Positions 15,288-26,789 of a stretch of 64,000 nucleotides of DNA are shown here, piece after piece. Where the stretch lies: positions 62,001 through 126,000 of the forward strand of contig CAJNOI010000165.1 of the NCBI GenBank assembly GCA_905250115.1, given 5' to 3'. Origin of the DNA: Adineta steineri. Lineage: Eukaryota; Rotifera; Eurotatoria; Adinetida; Adinetidae. How positions within the stretch are numbered: the first letter of the stretch is position 1; the number at the start of each line of letters is the position of its first letter. The notes under the pieces were generated by a model. That model did not search any database. It saw only the letters and a program-made list of their open reading frames with translations, and was not told where the DNA came from. The translations under genes were made by a program, and so were the position numbers.

Positions 15288-16608
15288 GAATTTATTATTA
15301 TCTAAATAAATTATTTTAAAAAGACAAACGACAAAAACAAGAAAAAGGAGGAGAATATTGAATAGTTTTTCTACTACTGCCCATCCAAGTATAATAAATC
15401 TGATACCATGAAGACATATGCAGTAAAATCAATAGCCATCACTACTACTTCGAAAGGAGAATGAAAAAAACATTGACTTAGACATTTACGAATGAGTAAA
15501 ACTGTTTTTTCATTACCAAAACTAACAAGTAATATTCATGGAGGAACCCATTAGAATTCTTCCTAATAACCTTAAAAGTAAAAATCTTGAAATTGGCGAA
15601 GTATCGCATAAACAAGAGACTGTTATATAACTCAAATGAAGATGATACTAACACGTAATTAATTTGCTATCGATTAATAAAATAATTCATCCTTAACAGT
15701 AATATGGATCTTTTTTTAAATTTGCTTTCTTTATTGTGACACTCAGGAATGCTAACGATTAATATTGTAAGGATTCACAGCTGCTTGTTAAACATCAATA
15801 AGCGAAATATAAGTATACACTAAAGAGGCACATTTTTATTGAGATTGTACGATGTTGATGGAATGAAGAGGAATGAGGTAGACATGAAATAACGAAAAGA
15901 AAAGCATGAAGCAAAAAAAAAGACGAAAAGAAAGGAAAGAGAAGAGGAAAACGAAATGGTATGAGTCAGAATGAAGAGTACCACCACGCCTTGATATAAG
16001 GCTTTATCATTCTAAAAATTCAAGCCACTGAAGTAGTAGGTATTGATGTCTTTCACGTAACAGTTTAACTCATTTATCGATAGTTAATGATATTTTACAA
16101 AAATATTCAAATTTTTAATTATAAAAAGCTAAAACAATATCTACATGGTAAATGTAATAAATTGTACTTCATAGATTTTGTTGTATGAAAAAATAAATAT
16201 TATAATTTTAAGTTGTACAGAAAATAATAAGAGTGAATGTTGTATATCTAAAAATCATTCTTATGCTTTAAAAGATGATATACTGATATGTATTTAAAGA
16301 GAACAAATGCAAGAATTTCTCGACTGATAATTTGATAAATGTACTTTTAATTTAATGTTATGATTGATTAATTTTTTGAGGAGGTGATGTGAATGAATAC
16401 AAGCCTATATCATACCTACATCCACTCATATTTTTCTTTATCCAAAATAACAGTATGTTATCAAAAGTTCCATTACAAAATACTATGCATTCCTTTTCTA
16501 ATCTTTATAAATACACGAGTGTATAAATTATATGAAGTCGTTTATTTCTTTTCCTTTTCTCGAATATATCCTCATGGTACATGTTTATAAAGACAAAAAC
16601 GACAAGTA
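15288..16608. other. intergenic region
   Basis: No gene recognised. It must hold the upstream regions of the minus-strand ART-TPR gene and the plus-strand GalNAc-transferase gene. A purine-rich block lies near 15890-15960. Confidence 0.4.
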
Positions 16609-18781
16609 ATGTCGAAACAGATAAAAACAGTGAATATCTCCAACATGAGTATCCATATTCGTCGTTATTTATTTCGTTTTACTCTTCTTATACCTATTGT
16701 TTGGCTTTTAATTATTCTTATACTTTTACAATCGAATAAAACATCTACAAAATCATCTGATAATATTCATGCAAAAGATTATAATTCAAATCATCGACCA
16801 GGACGTGATGCTGATAAAACTGATACATTCGCGCCGTTACTTAATAACTTAGTACCAACTATTAATAAACCAGCACATATTGAATTATCAAGTGAATCAG
16901 TTCGTGTTATACATGAAAAGCCAGAACAAGTCGTACCACCTCAATTAGAAAATGCAAAACAATCTTTAAATGGTCCTGGTGAAATGGGTAAAGCATTTGT
17001 AGTTGATAAAGATAAATTAACTCCTGAAGAACGTCGAAAATATGATGAAGGTTTTCAAAACAATGCATTCAATGGTTATGTTAGTGATTTAATATCAATA
17101 CATCGTAGTTTACCTGATGTACGTGATCCTGGTTGCAGAAAAATTGAATATAAAGCACCACGAGTCACAGCAAGTGTTGTTATGTGTTTTCATAATGAAG
17201 CATGGTCAGTATTATTAAGATCAGTACATTCAGTTATTGATCGTAGTTCACCTGATTTATTAAAAGAAATTATTCTTGTTGATGATTTTTCAGATATGGG
17301 TAAACAAAAAATTATTTTTCTTTTTTTTATATTGAACAACAAAAACAAACAATTTCTTTTTTTTGTTTTTGTTAATAGAACATTTAAAAAAACCACTCGA
17401 TGATTATGTAAAAGTTCTTGGAAAAGTATTTATTGTTCGTCAATCTAAACGTGAAGGTCTTATTCGATCACGTTTAGCTGGTGCTGCTGCTGTTAAAGGT
17501 GATGTTATTGTTTTTCTTGATTCACATATTGAAGCAACTGAAGGTTGGCTTGAACCATTAATTGATCCTATATCAGCAAATCGTACAACAGTTGTAACAC
17601 CTGTTATTGATATTATTGATGATTCAACATTTAAATTTAATTTTGGCGCTGTAAGTTCAATGAGTGTTGGTGGTTTTGATTGGAATTTACAATTTACTTG
17701 GCATGGTGCACCAGAACGAGATCGAAAACGAAGAAAACATGAATTAGAACCTATTCGATCACCAACAATGGCTGGAGGACTTTTTGCAATTAGTAGAATT
17801 TATTTTGAAGAACTTGGAACATGTATGTCAAAAAAAAGTTATATAATAGAATAAGAGAACAAAACAAATTTAATTTTAGATGATGCAGGAATGGATATTT
17901 GGGGTGGTGAAAATCTTGAAATATCTTTTCGTATTTGGATGTGTGGTGGTAAGAATATTGATAGAATATTTTTTTTATCTATTAATTTCCTTTTTGTTTC
18001 TATTTAATATAGGTACTCTAGTAACTGCTCCTTGCTCACATGTTGGTCATATATTTCGAAAACGATCTCCTTATAAATGGTTAACAGGTGTTAATGTTGT
18101 TAAGAAGAATTCAATTCGTGTAGCTGAAGTTTGGCTTGATGAATATAAAGTATAGAAAAATATACATATCCATATTTTAAAACTAATACTATTTATATTT
18201 TTTTTGTTTAGAAATTTCATTACGAAAGATTTAATTATGATTTAGTAAGAATTATTTTTTTCTTAAAAAGTATAAGAACTGAAAATGATTTGTATGTACA
18301 CAGGGTGAATATGGTGATGTATCTTCTCGTAAATTACTTCGAAAAAACTTACAATGTAAATCTTTTAAATGGTTTTTAACGGAAGTTTATCCAGAACAAT
18401 TTATACCTAGTGATGCAGTAGCTTCGGGCGAGGTTTGTTAATTATAACAATAAAACGAAATAAAAAAATTTTTTTTAGATTCGAAATGTACTCGCAGGTT
18501 TTTGTGTTGATGGTGGTACTAATCATCATGATCATCATAAACCAGTTATCGGTTATCCTTGCCATTCTCAAGGTGGCAATCAGGTATGCATCAAAATATA
18601 GAGATAATGTATGCTATTTTTGTTTGTCTAGCTTTTTATGTTAAGTGAATTGGGAGAAATTCGTCGAGATGATGGATGTCTAGATTTCTCAGGCGGTGTT
18701 AATGATGCTAATAAAGATGACAAAGTTATTGTTTATTCATGTCATGGAATGAAAGGAAATCAGCAATGGCAGTATAAAGAG
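16609..18781 (+). CDS. GALNT: polypeptide N-acetylgalactosaminyltransferase, 3' end missing
   Basis: Starts mucin-type O-glycosylation by moving GalNAc from UDP-GalNAc to Ser/Thr in the Golgi. Exons 16609-17299, 17379-17822, 17880-17948, 18013-18149, 18212-18244, 18304-18432, 18479-18583 and 18632-18781 give 586 residues with no stop. A short cytoplasmic N-terminus is followed by one membrane segment (about 24-41), a stem, then the catalytic domain: [19 protein letters not shown], the metal-binding D278-S279-H280, and [18 protein letters not shown] ricin-type lectin domain follows (PCHSQGGNQ, then [12 protein letters not shown] with a QxW motif). The last lectin repeat and stop should lie past the donor at 18782, but a gap and a repeat follow and no matching exon was found beyond. 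Truncation is either an assembly artefact or real. Confidence 0.9.
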
Positions 18782-18831
18782 GTTTGTAAAATGCTTATAG
18801 TTAAACTGAAACATTGACCTCATTTTTTTTT

Positions 18832-18931
18832 NNNNNNNNNNNNNNNNNNNNNNNNNNNNNNNNNNNNNNNNNNNNNNNNNNNNNNNNNNNNNNNNNNNNN
18901 NNNNNNNNNNNNNNNNNNNNNNNNNNNNNNN
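18832..18931. other. 100-base assembly gap (N)
   Basis: Exactly 100 unknown bases, the usual size for a scaffold gap of unknown length. It follows the last visible GalNAc-transferase exon and abuts a repeat terminus, so true missing sequence may be much longer. Confidence 0.98.
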
Positions 18932-18977
18932 TTTCATTGAAATCGGAGGGGGACAGTTGGGGATGTTCCCTCGTTAG
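18932..18977. mobile_element. terminus of a second copy of the 7071-7691 foldback element
   Basis: AGTTGGGGATGTTCCCTCGT (18955-18974) is identical to the right end of the element at 7071-7691. The rest of this copy would lie to the left, inside the N gap, which explains why the assembly broke here. Confidence 0.7.
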
Positions 18978-19475
18978 CAATATCTGCATTTTTATTGAAG
19001 TAGAATTTTCACTTTTTACTAAATAGTCGCAAAATTGAATAAAAATTCTTCTTGTGACAACGTTTAATAATTAACTTGTTTCATATATCTCTCAATTTTG
19101 TCTTCTATGATTTTGCACCTATGCAGAAATTACAAGGCTATCAGAACATATAATAAAGTTTGCAAAAAGCTATTTCTGTGAAATTAAACAATCTGAAATA
19201 CAAAAAGCGATACACAGAGTGATAGAGAATTTTTCAAGCTTCAGAAATCAGTGAATCTTTCTAAAAAAAACATCCTATTATTCTCGTTTACAGACTAACA
19301 TTTCGAACAATAATAAGAGAAACTCATGACATTTTTGATTTTTTTAATTCTTTATATACGTCTATCAGATAGTCTACAATTCGAAGTATATACATCGCAG
19401 AAATGCTCTAAAATACATTTTATTCGATGTCGGATCTGTAGGATAAATATGGCAATAGATTCTATGGGCTATCCA

Positions 19476-19582
19476 AGGTGTGGGAATGGGCGTGGGTGTG
19501 TGTGTGAGAGTTTGGGTGTAAATGTCTTTTACCGATCTAGCCGTACACCGACTCTGTGACTCATAGCCACACCCAAACCCTT
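19476..19582. repeat. degenerate telomere-like G-rich tract with opposing C-rich arm
   Basis: GGTGTGGGAATGGGCGTGGG and following TGTG/GGGTG units (19478-19519) are followed by CCACACCCAAACCC (19566-19579) on the same strand, forming an inverted pair. The unit resembles TGTGGG, the telomeric repeat reported for the bdelloid Adineta vaga. Confidence 0.5.
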
Positions 19583-20062
19583 GGTTTCGTTATATAAAAA
19601 TGAAAGTAAAACTCAGCTGGATCTTTTAATCGTACTTTCACACTATACATTTCTAAAAGCCGGTTATATCATCGTTACCGATAATGAACAACAGGTAAAT
19701 ATTTAATTTTACATTTTATTATAAAATTTGTTTTTTAGGAAGAAATAATTCGATTTATCAAGGATGGAACGAGCGTGGCGATAAATAAATATAAAAACAA
19801 TGATTTAACAATTACATATACTCAAAAACTTGACCGACCGACGTACGATATCACCCTTGATATTGACCATTGCTGTGAAGAACCCCAAGCATTTAATCTT
19901 TCTGAATATTGTATTAACAAGTAAATATAAATAATGTTATTTTCTCATCTATGTAAATTTTCTTTGAATATTCTCGTAAATTGAAAAATGAAAAACAATT
20001 CACAATAAAACTCGGTCGTAAAATAACCAACACCATTCGAAATTATAAAAGACAAAAAAACA
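19583..20062 (+). pseudogene. paralogous gene fragment, copy 1
   Basis: Exon one is open from the edge of the telomere-like tract to the donor at about 19694 and encodes SLYKNESKTQLDLLIVLSHY and AGYIIVTDNEQQ, but has no ATG. Exon two (about 19740-19922) encodes EEIIRFIKDG and YDITLDIDHCC. A third block near 20015-20062 encodes LGRKITNTIRNYKRQ. The same three blocks occur at 22166-22670. The acceptor before block three present in the other copy (TATAG) reads CTCG here, so splicing is probably lost. The family was not recognised; a faint resemblance to the PI31/FBXO7 N-terminal fold is only a guess. Confidence 0.5.
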
Positions 20063-20321
20063 CAACATGAAAAACAAGTACGTTCAATACACAACTGTAA
20101 ATTATTATGTTCACGAAGGTATATATGTTCTTTATGAATGTCAATAGCAGTTTCGATAAAGATTTCTTTGTTTTTGTTGATATTGATGGTAGAATGCTTT
20201 TAGTTTTTCACAGGATTACTTCTATCTCTATGACTGATCAGGAGAGATTGATCTTTGCTAACGTAGTTTTTTAGACTACCTGACAATTTTCAGTTATCAA
20301 TGTTTTTATTTTTACACATAG

Positions 20322-22043
20322 GTAAAGAAAATGAATTACATCGTACTCAACCATCACTTACTCATATTTATGTAATTCGTGGGTTGTTCGGGAATCGAAT
20401 TCAAAATTTTACTTCTAATGCTCTTACATATATTCAACCATTTCTAAAATGTCTTGATACTAATACATCATATGAACAAGTAGTTGAACGGCGAGGAGCA
20501 GAATTAATTATTCGTATTGCATCAAATCTACAATACATGAAAGATGCTCTTACAATCATTGAACAAATGAAAGACATTGATTTTCTTAATTGTAATCAAG
20601 AATTTGTTTCTCAAGCTGAAAAAATTATTCAATTAAATTATAATTCATCTATTAATACATCAATTGATTGTATTACATCATCAACAAATACTGAATTGAC
20701 TTCAATGATTACTTTGGAAACAAGTACTGAAGCTGTTAGTTTATTCATATCGATTTTGATGCCTCAACATTTTACTGTTATGAATTATCCATGAAGTGTT
20801 GATGATAAAGAAACCTTACCTGAATTACAACTTCAAACAAGAATTTTAAAAGTTAATTATAATATTTTTCACAAAACAACGTTATTTGGCAATATTGATG
20901 TATTGAAGAATATTGATAAAGATACTGTTGATCATTTATTAAGTCGATTTGTCAAACGTAATATTTTGAAAAAAGGAACATTTTTAAAATGCGATAATCG
21001 AAATAAATATGAATCATATATGAAATACTTACCAAGTGATCAATTAGAAGAACAACAATTAATCAATGAATTAAATAAACACAAAATTTCATTGAAAGAA
21101 TATCATGAAATCTATCAAACTAGTAATGTTTGTCCACCTGCTACCATTATAACAGCATATGATAAAGTGGAATTACAAAAACAAAAGATTGAGTTTATAC
21201 GTACGAATGAAATTGATCAAGAACGTGTTGTACCACTCACTTCAAGTTCGTTAACTAATTTTGGTCACATTCACAATGGTAAGTTGTAATAAAATATTCG
21301 ATTTTTTCAGATATTTTCTTGATATAACAATTTGATGAAATGAAGTTTAGAAAGAGATCTATTTGACAAACAGAACTTTTCATATTATGTTTTTGACTTT
21401 TGTTATAATTTATCATTTCAGTTAACAATTCTGTTCATACATTCAATCAATCATCATACAATATTTTTATTGATCGACAACTAGATGGTATGTATAATTT
21501 AAGTGATAATATTTATTTTTTATACTTTTATGTAATGATCTAAATATATAGATAATGTTTGTTCTACTCGAAATCATACAACACCACATTCTCTATTTGT
21601 TGAATATCAAACTTCCACAGAAACAACACAAAATCCACCATCAATTGGTAATCCTGAATTTGAATAAGAAACAAATTCATCTATTCGAGGTATGTAGTAT
21701 TTTAACTCTTTCAATTGTTATTTTCTCCACTTTTTCGTTGTTTTGTTTCTTGATAGAGGTTACTGCTTCCAATGATGTACTTGATTTTTCATATAAATCA
21801 GTGTTAAATAAAAACAATGAAATATTAAATCAAGAAAAGAACCAAGGTAATATGAAAAATAAAAATAACGGTAAGAAATTAGATTGTTTCCTCAGCAACT
21901 CCATTCATATATCGTACATTGATATGTTTCAGATCAAAATGATTTAATTTCTGTAGAGTCATCATCTTCTCGACATGAAAATGATACTCAAGAACAACAA
22001 CTAGAACAAATCAAATACGGAACCTGTAATTCTAAATATTATG
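20322..22043 (+). pseudogene. multi-exon unknown gene with in-frame stop codons
   Basis: Main exon 20322-21278 is open except for TGA at 20792-20794. The second half reads as a soluble, possibly winged-helix segment (DTVDHLLSRFVKRNILKKGT). Four small exons follow with good splice sites: 21422-21487, 21552-21689, 21757-21870 and 21933-22043. All are phase 1-1 and multiples of three (66, 138, 114, 111 bases); they encode Asn/Gln/Ser-rich linker-like sequence. A TAA lies in frame at 21665-21667. The intact splice frame with two nonsense codons suggests a recently decayed gene. The N-terminal exon was not found; the text THIYVIRGLF faintly recalls HORMA proteins, but I would not assign it. Confidence 0.5.
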
Positions 22044-22165
22044 GTAAATAAACTAATAATAAAATATTCATTTTTTTTCTCAAATAATTATTTTTAAAGG
22101 ATCATCTTAAATTTGATCAATGTAAAATAACATTTGTTTATATTTATTTCTATTCTAGATCAACA

Positions 22166-22670
22166 ATGTCTAACTTACCTTTTTTGGCGTCATTGCTTTC
22201 GTTATATAAAAACGAAATTAAAACCGATCTGGATCTTTTAATCTTACTTTCACACTATACATTTCTCAAAGCTGGTTATATCATCGTTACTGATAACGAA
22301 CAACAGGTAAAAATTTAATTTTACATTTTATTATAAAATTTGTTTTCTAGGAAGAAATCATTGACTTCCACAAAGGTACAGGGGCTGTAGCCGACAACGA
22401 ATACGAAAAAGACGATCTAAAATTCAATGTAGCCAACAAATTGATGGACCACTTTATTGTTTTAGAATCAGTATTAACCATGAATACGAAGCTCGCTATT
22501 CATTCGATATTGACAAGTACTACACGAACAGGTAACTATAAATAAGATTCGTTTCGTATCTCTATAGATTTTCCTTATATTATAGTGAACTTATCAATGA
22601 AACTATATTCGTGAAACTGCTTCATCGGAAAATAACCAACACCATTCGAAATTATAAAAGAAAGGTGTGG
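22166..22670 (+). CDS. paralogous gene of unknown function, copy 2
   Basis: ATG at 22166 opens exon one (22166-22306), encoding MSNLPFLASLLSLYKNEIKT and AGYIIVTDNEQQ. Exon two is 22351-22531, and a third block near 22597-22670 encodes LLHRKITNTIRNYKRK. Against copy 1 at 19583, exon two starts in the same frame (EEIIDFHKGTG) but later matches better one frame over (ARYSFDIDKYYTNR against YDITLDIDHCC), so a frameshift is likely. Exon one overlaps, in another frame, a possible last exon of the preceding decayed gene (acceptor at 22157-22158). Function not recognised. Confidence 0.4.
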
Positions 22671-22726
22671 GTGTATCTCTCTTCTTTATTCACACCCACC
22701 CACCCACACACCCACACCCACAACCA
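22671..22726. repeat. telomere-like inverted tract
   Basis: GGTGTGGGTGT (22674-22684) faces a long CACACCCACCCACCCACACA-type C-rich arm (22691-22724) across about 16 bases of spacer. It directly follows the conserved third block of gene copy 2, much as a similar tract precedes copy 1. Confidence 0.55.
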
Positions 22727-22789
22727 AAATATTTGTCAAAACATTTACTCGCAAAATTTACAATGCAATAAGATCCTATAAGAAAAAAA

Positions 22790-25450
22790 TTACAACATGA
22801 AAAACAATAATATTATAGGATCATTATTATTAATAATAGTATTTAAAGCAATTTCATTTGTTCTTGGTCCATCAACTAATTCATTTTCATTTGTCCATCC
22901 ATGACGTGCTATTTAACCATTTTAACTATTATTAATAAACAGAACTAATAAATCATAATCTAATCTTGTTGCAATACAATAACTTAGCATAAGAGAATCA
23001 CTCATTTATAAATTAATAAAAAATAATTATTAATTTTAAAAATAAACAAAACAAATTTAATCTTTACAAATATAGTCACATACAGAATTGCTTTAATATT
23101 TGAATGTCATTTCGTATATTTTGTGTTTCTTTTCATGAGAAGACTCAAAGATAAGAAAAAAATAAGTAACACACGAAGTATACTGAAGATAAGAAATGAA
23201 ATATATCGGAAAGATTTTCCTCTTTTTACTATACATTTTACATTTCATTCCTCAAAAAGACAAGCTTATTATATAATAAAACAGTATTTACTAACATATC
23301 GCCGATGAAATAATGAAATAGATATCTATATTACACAATCTTAAATGTCAATATAAGAAGTCAATTTAATATTAATACTTTATTCTACTTATTCAAATCT
23401 TCATATTGATTTACTGCTTTTAAAATGGTCTACGTATTAAAAAGTTAGACGATTAATTCACACATGATATCAAAATATGGGATGAAACGTTAGATTGATT
23501 TATTAAATTAACCAAACATATAGAACAATAGTATGTATAATAGAATTTTATCTTTTGAAAATGATCAAAATTAGTTGAGTAATTGAGAGCTTTGACACTA
23601 GTTCAAGTTGACTTGATTAGAAATGATTCTAAACGTTTTCTTTCGATGAAAAACTGAATTTTATTGATGAAGTAATTGCAAGATGATGAAAATGGAATGG
23701 AATTTTGAGAATAGATAGAAAAGAATAATAAACTATCACCCAACGATTATTACACTTGAAAGACGGTATATAGATTGAAGGAGTCGTTGTTCATCTAGAT
23801 TTTTCTGGAACATCTATTGAAAAGATCGTTGTTGAATATATTAATAATTATATTCGTCAAATGATCAACAAAGACATTGTCGATTCGACTAAGCAGCACA
23901 ATGACACAGTAAGACAATCATATTTCACTGATTAAAAAAACAATGTAATCAACAATAGCACAGTAGACATCTGAAGAACTATGAAGGAAACCAAAAAAAA
24001 ATTAACAAGAAAAGAAATATTAATGAGTAAAATAATTTTACCAGTCAAATAAAATGTTCCTAGAAAACACGTGGATAAAATACTTGAAATATTCGTACTC
24101 AAAAATGTCCGTACTCGCCCATTTCTGCTTGAAGCACATATTCACGTTCAAATCTACACTTTAATTAATAGAAATCCCACTGAAATATAAAAAGATTGAT
24201 TTTTCTCTAATTCATATTCGATTTTCATGTATTGACAAAGAATATGAATTAATACTTTATTATTTTTCAGTATTAAGTATTAATATTTTCAATAAATAGA
24301 TTTCATTGATTTGTTTATTTCTTTACCAAGCACTGCTTTCGGACGATCTGGTAAGTTTCCTTGTTGAAAAAAGTTGTTTAATCCTATGTCTGGGTGTTTT
24401 CCCATCTGATGACGGTTATAGATCTACATAAATGAGACAAGTACTTCCATCATCTACGAAATATGTCTATGGATCTACAAGAATCTGTTTCTGGCACACT
24501 CCTAGCAGGCTTCCTTTAAGAAAATGAAGCTCATTTTATCATGAATACGATCGATTCTGGCAAAGCTACTATATTTCCTTAAGGTATCGTACATTTCGAA
24601 CAAAATTTAGGATGTGAACCAGCCATGTTTGAGAGTTCAAGTCTTGGTGGTTTGAAGAATGTCAATTAAGATGTGAATTTTCAATGAGTCTATGTTCAAA
24701 GTCAAAATGAAAGGACAATCTATTTTATTATAGTGCACATTGCTTTGTTCAGAACATATTGAAATCAGTATCAAGATGATCTTTTTTTCATGGGGAATAG
24801 CTAACCGATTCATAAGACACGACGTTCACCAGTCCTGCAATCCTTGACGAAGACCAACAAACTGATAAATCAATGTAGTAAAATCTTGAATGAAGAATGT
24901 ATAACGTGGATATCAAAGAAAAATCAACTATTTATATTTAAAATGGAAATATTACCTTTTTTGTTCTTTATTAAGCATGTACTAAAACTGATCGGACAAG
25001 ATCTTGTCAATACTTCTTCCATTCAATAATGTCTCTGTTTGTGAATACATGATGAATAATAGCGTGAATGTCATGAAAAAAAATGATATATATTAGTTCA
25101 TCCCTGAGAATTCCCCTCAATTTTTGAAAGCTCATAAAGAATAGTGAATTTCCTTGTCTTAAACCTTTTTTTTATTACTAGTACGTCCAGATGTAGATTA
25201 ATTAAAACTGATTTTACATAGACACTATCAATCAATATAGGATCGGATTCATATGTCTTACAACAAACAATTATAGTTTTATTCTATTTTATTTTCGATA
25301 AGAAGTCATTATGGTGATCTCTCTCTCTCGAAACTGATTGGTGAATTTAAATGTTTATTCGTTAGCTATATAGTCACGTTACGTTTTTTTTTGAATGACA
25401 TTCTTATTTATTATATATATAGATAAACGTTATTTGTTTTCCTAGATTTA
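22790..25450. other. decayed, apparently gene-poor region
   Basis: No intact gene found. Parts have a more coding-like base composition than the surroundings, for example around 23780-23925 (open for about 50 codons: VVVHLDFSGTSIEKIVVEYI) and 24330-24700, but stops and shifts are frequent and no family was recognised. It reads as old, broken coding or mobile-element sequence. Confidence 0.35.
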
Positions 25451-25465
25451 TTCTTCAATTTGATC

Positions 25466-26218
25466 ATGGGTCGATATTATAGAACAACATCAACGTGTGA
25501 TATCCGTGCTATTGGAATAAAAGGTGATCTTAATTCATTATGTGGTGCTATTAAACGATTTCAACGTCATGGAATACAATCAAATGATTTATTAAGTCTG
25601 AAAGAATTATGTGCTCGTCGTATTGCTTTGATTAAAAATAAACAAGTCAGATGGTTTATTACTGCTTATTTACCACCACATTTATTCAAATATGTTACAA
25701 ACGATATATTTAATTTACGACGAGATGAATTTAAGTTGAATTATGCAAAAGATTTTGAAATGTGCAATGCATGTTCAATCGATGATTATCAACAACGATC
25801 ATCAATGAAATGTCGATGTCCTAAAGTTGAAGGTGTAATTCGTAAATTAAATAGTTATTTTACTCGTCGAATGAATAATAATAAGAAGAAAACGAAAAAA
25901 GATCAAACAAGAAAATTTGAACTTATTTATAAAATGCCAAATGGTGAAGAAGAGATTTTCATGCACGAAAATCTCGAACCTCAGTTTTTCCTTTATCTTT
26001 CACCAGCTGAATATTTTGATGAAGACTCAACGACTGAAGAAGATGATATGGATGGTTCGATATCATGTCAAACATATAAGTTTTTAAAGGGTCAAATATC
26101 TACAGAAGATAAAATTTTATTTGTCGATGTTATGCGTTTTATTGGTGCTGTTCGAATTAATCATGATCAACCTGCACTTATTTCATATCATCGTCAAGAA
26201 GTTACATCTGATATGTAG
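25466..26218 (+). CDS. SOCS-box-containing protein
   Basis: Single coding exon, 250 residues, starting at ATG 25466; an acceptor (CCTAG, ending 25445) just upstream suggests a 5'UTR intron. Residues about 43-77 fit a SOCS box: LSLKELCARRI followed by AYLPPHLFKYV, the pattern that binds Elongin B/C and cullin-5. A Cys cluster follows (CNACSIDDYQQRSSMKCRC, about residues 94-112), then a basic stretch and an acidic segment (DEDSTTEEDDMDG). No SH2, ankyrin or SPRY substrate-binding domain is visible. A role as a ubiquitin-ligase adaptor follows from the SOCS box only. Confidence 0.65.
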   Translation: MGRYYRTTSTCDIRAIGIKGDLNSLCGAIKRFQRHGIQSNDLLSLKELCARRIALIKNKQVRWFITAYLPPHLFKYVTNDIFNLRRDEFKLNYAKDFEMCNACSIDDYQQRSSMKCRCPKVEGVIRKLNSYFTRRMNNNKKKTKKDQTRKFELIYKMPNGEEEIFMHENLEPQFFLYLSPAEYFDEDSTTEEDDMDGSISCQTYKFLKGQISTEDKILFVDVMRFIGAVRINHDQPALISYHRQEVTSDM

Positions 26219-26789
26219 AAATAGATATTTTTTATGTATATTTTTCTTATATGTAGTTAGGTTTTTGTAAGCGAACATATGTATTATTCTTTCACTATTC
26301 TTTCTTTTCGTCACATATATCTATCTACCTGGTATTTTCCTTCTTTTCTTCATATGGGATTTTATCCTTCTCTCTCACATATATGTTCATATGATATTTT
26401 CCTTTCTTTATCTTAACTCGTTCTTCTTTTGTTCTTTTTTACTTATATTGAAATTTCCAAGTGATGAATGAAAGGACATCACTTAAGTGTTTACCTAGAT
26501 TATATTGTACTACAAGAAATAGGAATAATCCGAAGTAACTATTTCTTGTCCTATAAATAGTCGCGTTTTATTCTTAAATAAACGAACTGTTATAAAGCTT
26601 CCAAACTATCATCTTCTACAAGTTACACTGTAACACAAGGTAATATAGAACAGCAACGATTATAACGTGAATTATAGTTGCGCAGCAACTAAATATTTGT
26701 TTTAAATAGAGAAATAGGAAATGCTCGCATCTCCTGTTTTTTGAATAGTGTACCATAAATGCTTGATTATTCTTTTCTTTTCTTAGGAT

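Noticed and set aside
16393-16590. 65-codon frame before the GalNAc-transferase
   Set aside because: AT-driven hydrophobic and aromatic translation without domain character; more likely 5' untranslated or promoter sequence.
18737-19026. Open frames crossing the N gap
   Set aside because: Their length comes from unknown bases and carries no evidence.
12024-22043. Three broken genes contain in-frame TGA, suggesting TGA might be recoded in this organism
   Set aside because: Healthy genes use TGA as their real stop (LETM1 ends TGA at 37068-37070) and no intact gene here has internal TGA; one of the broken genes also has a TAA. Ordinary nonsense mutation is simpler.
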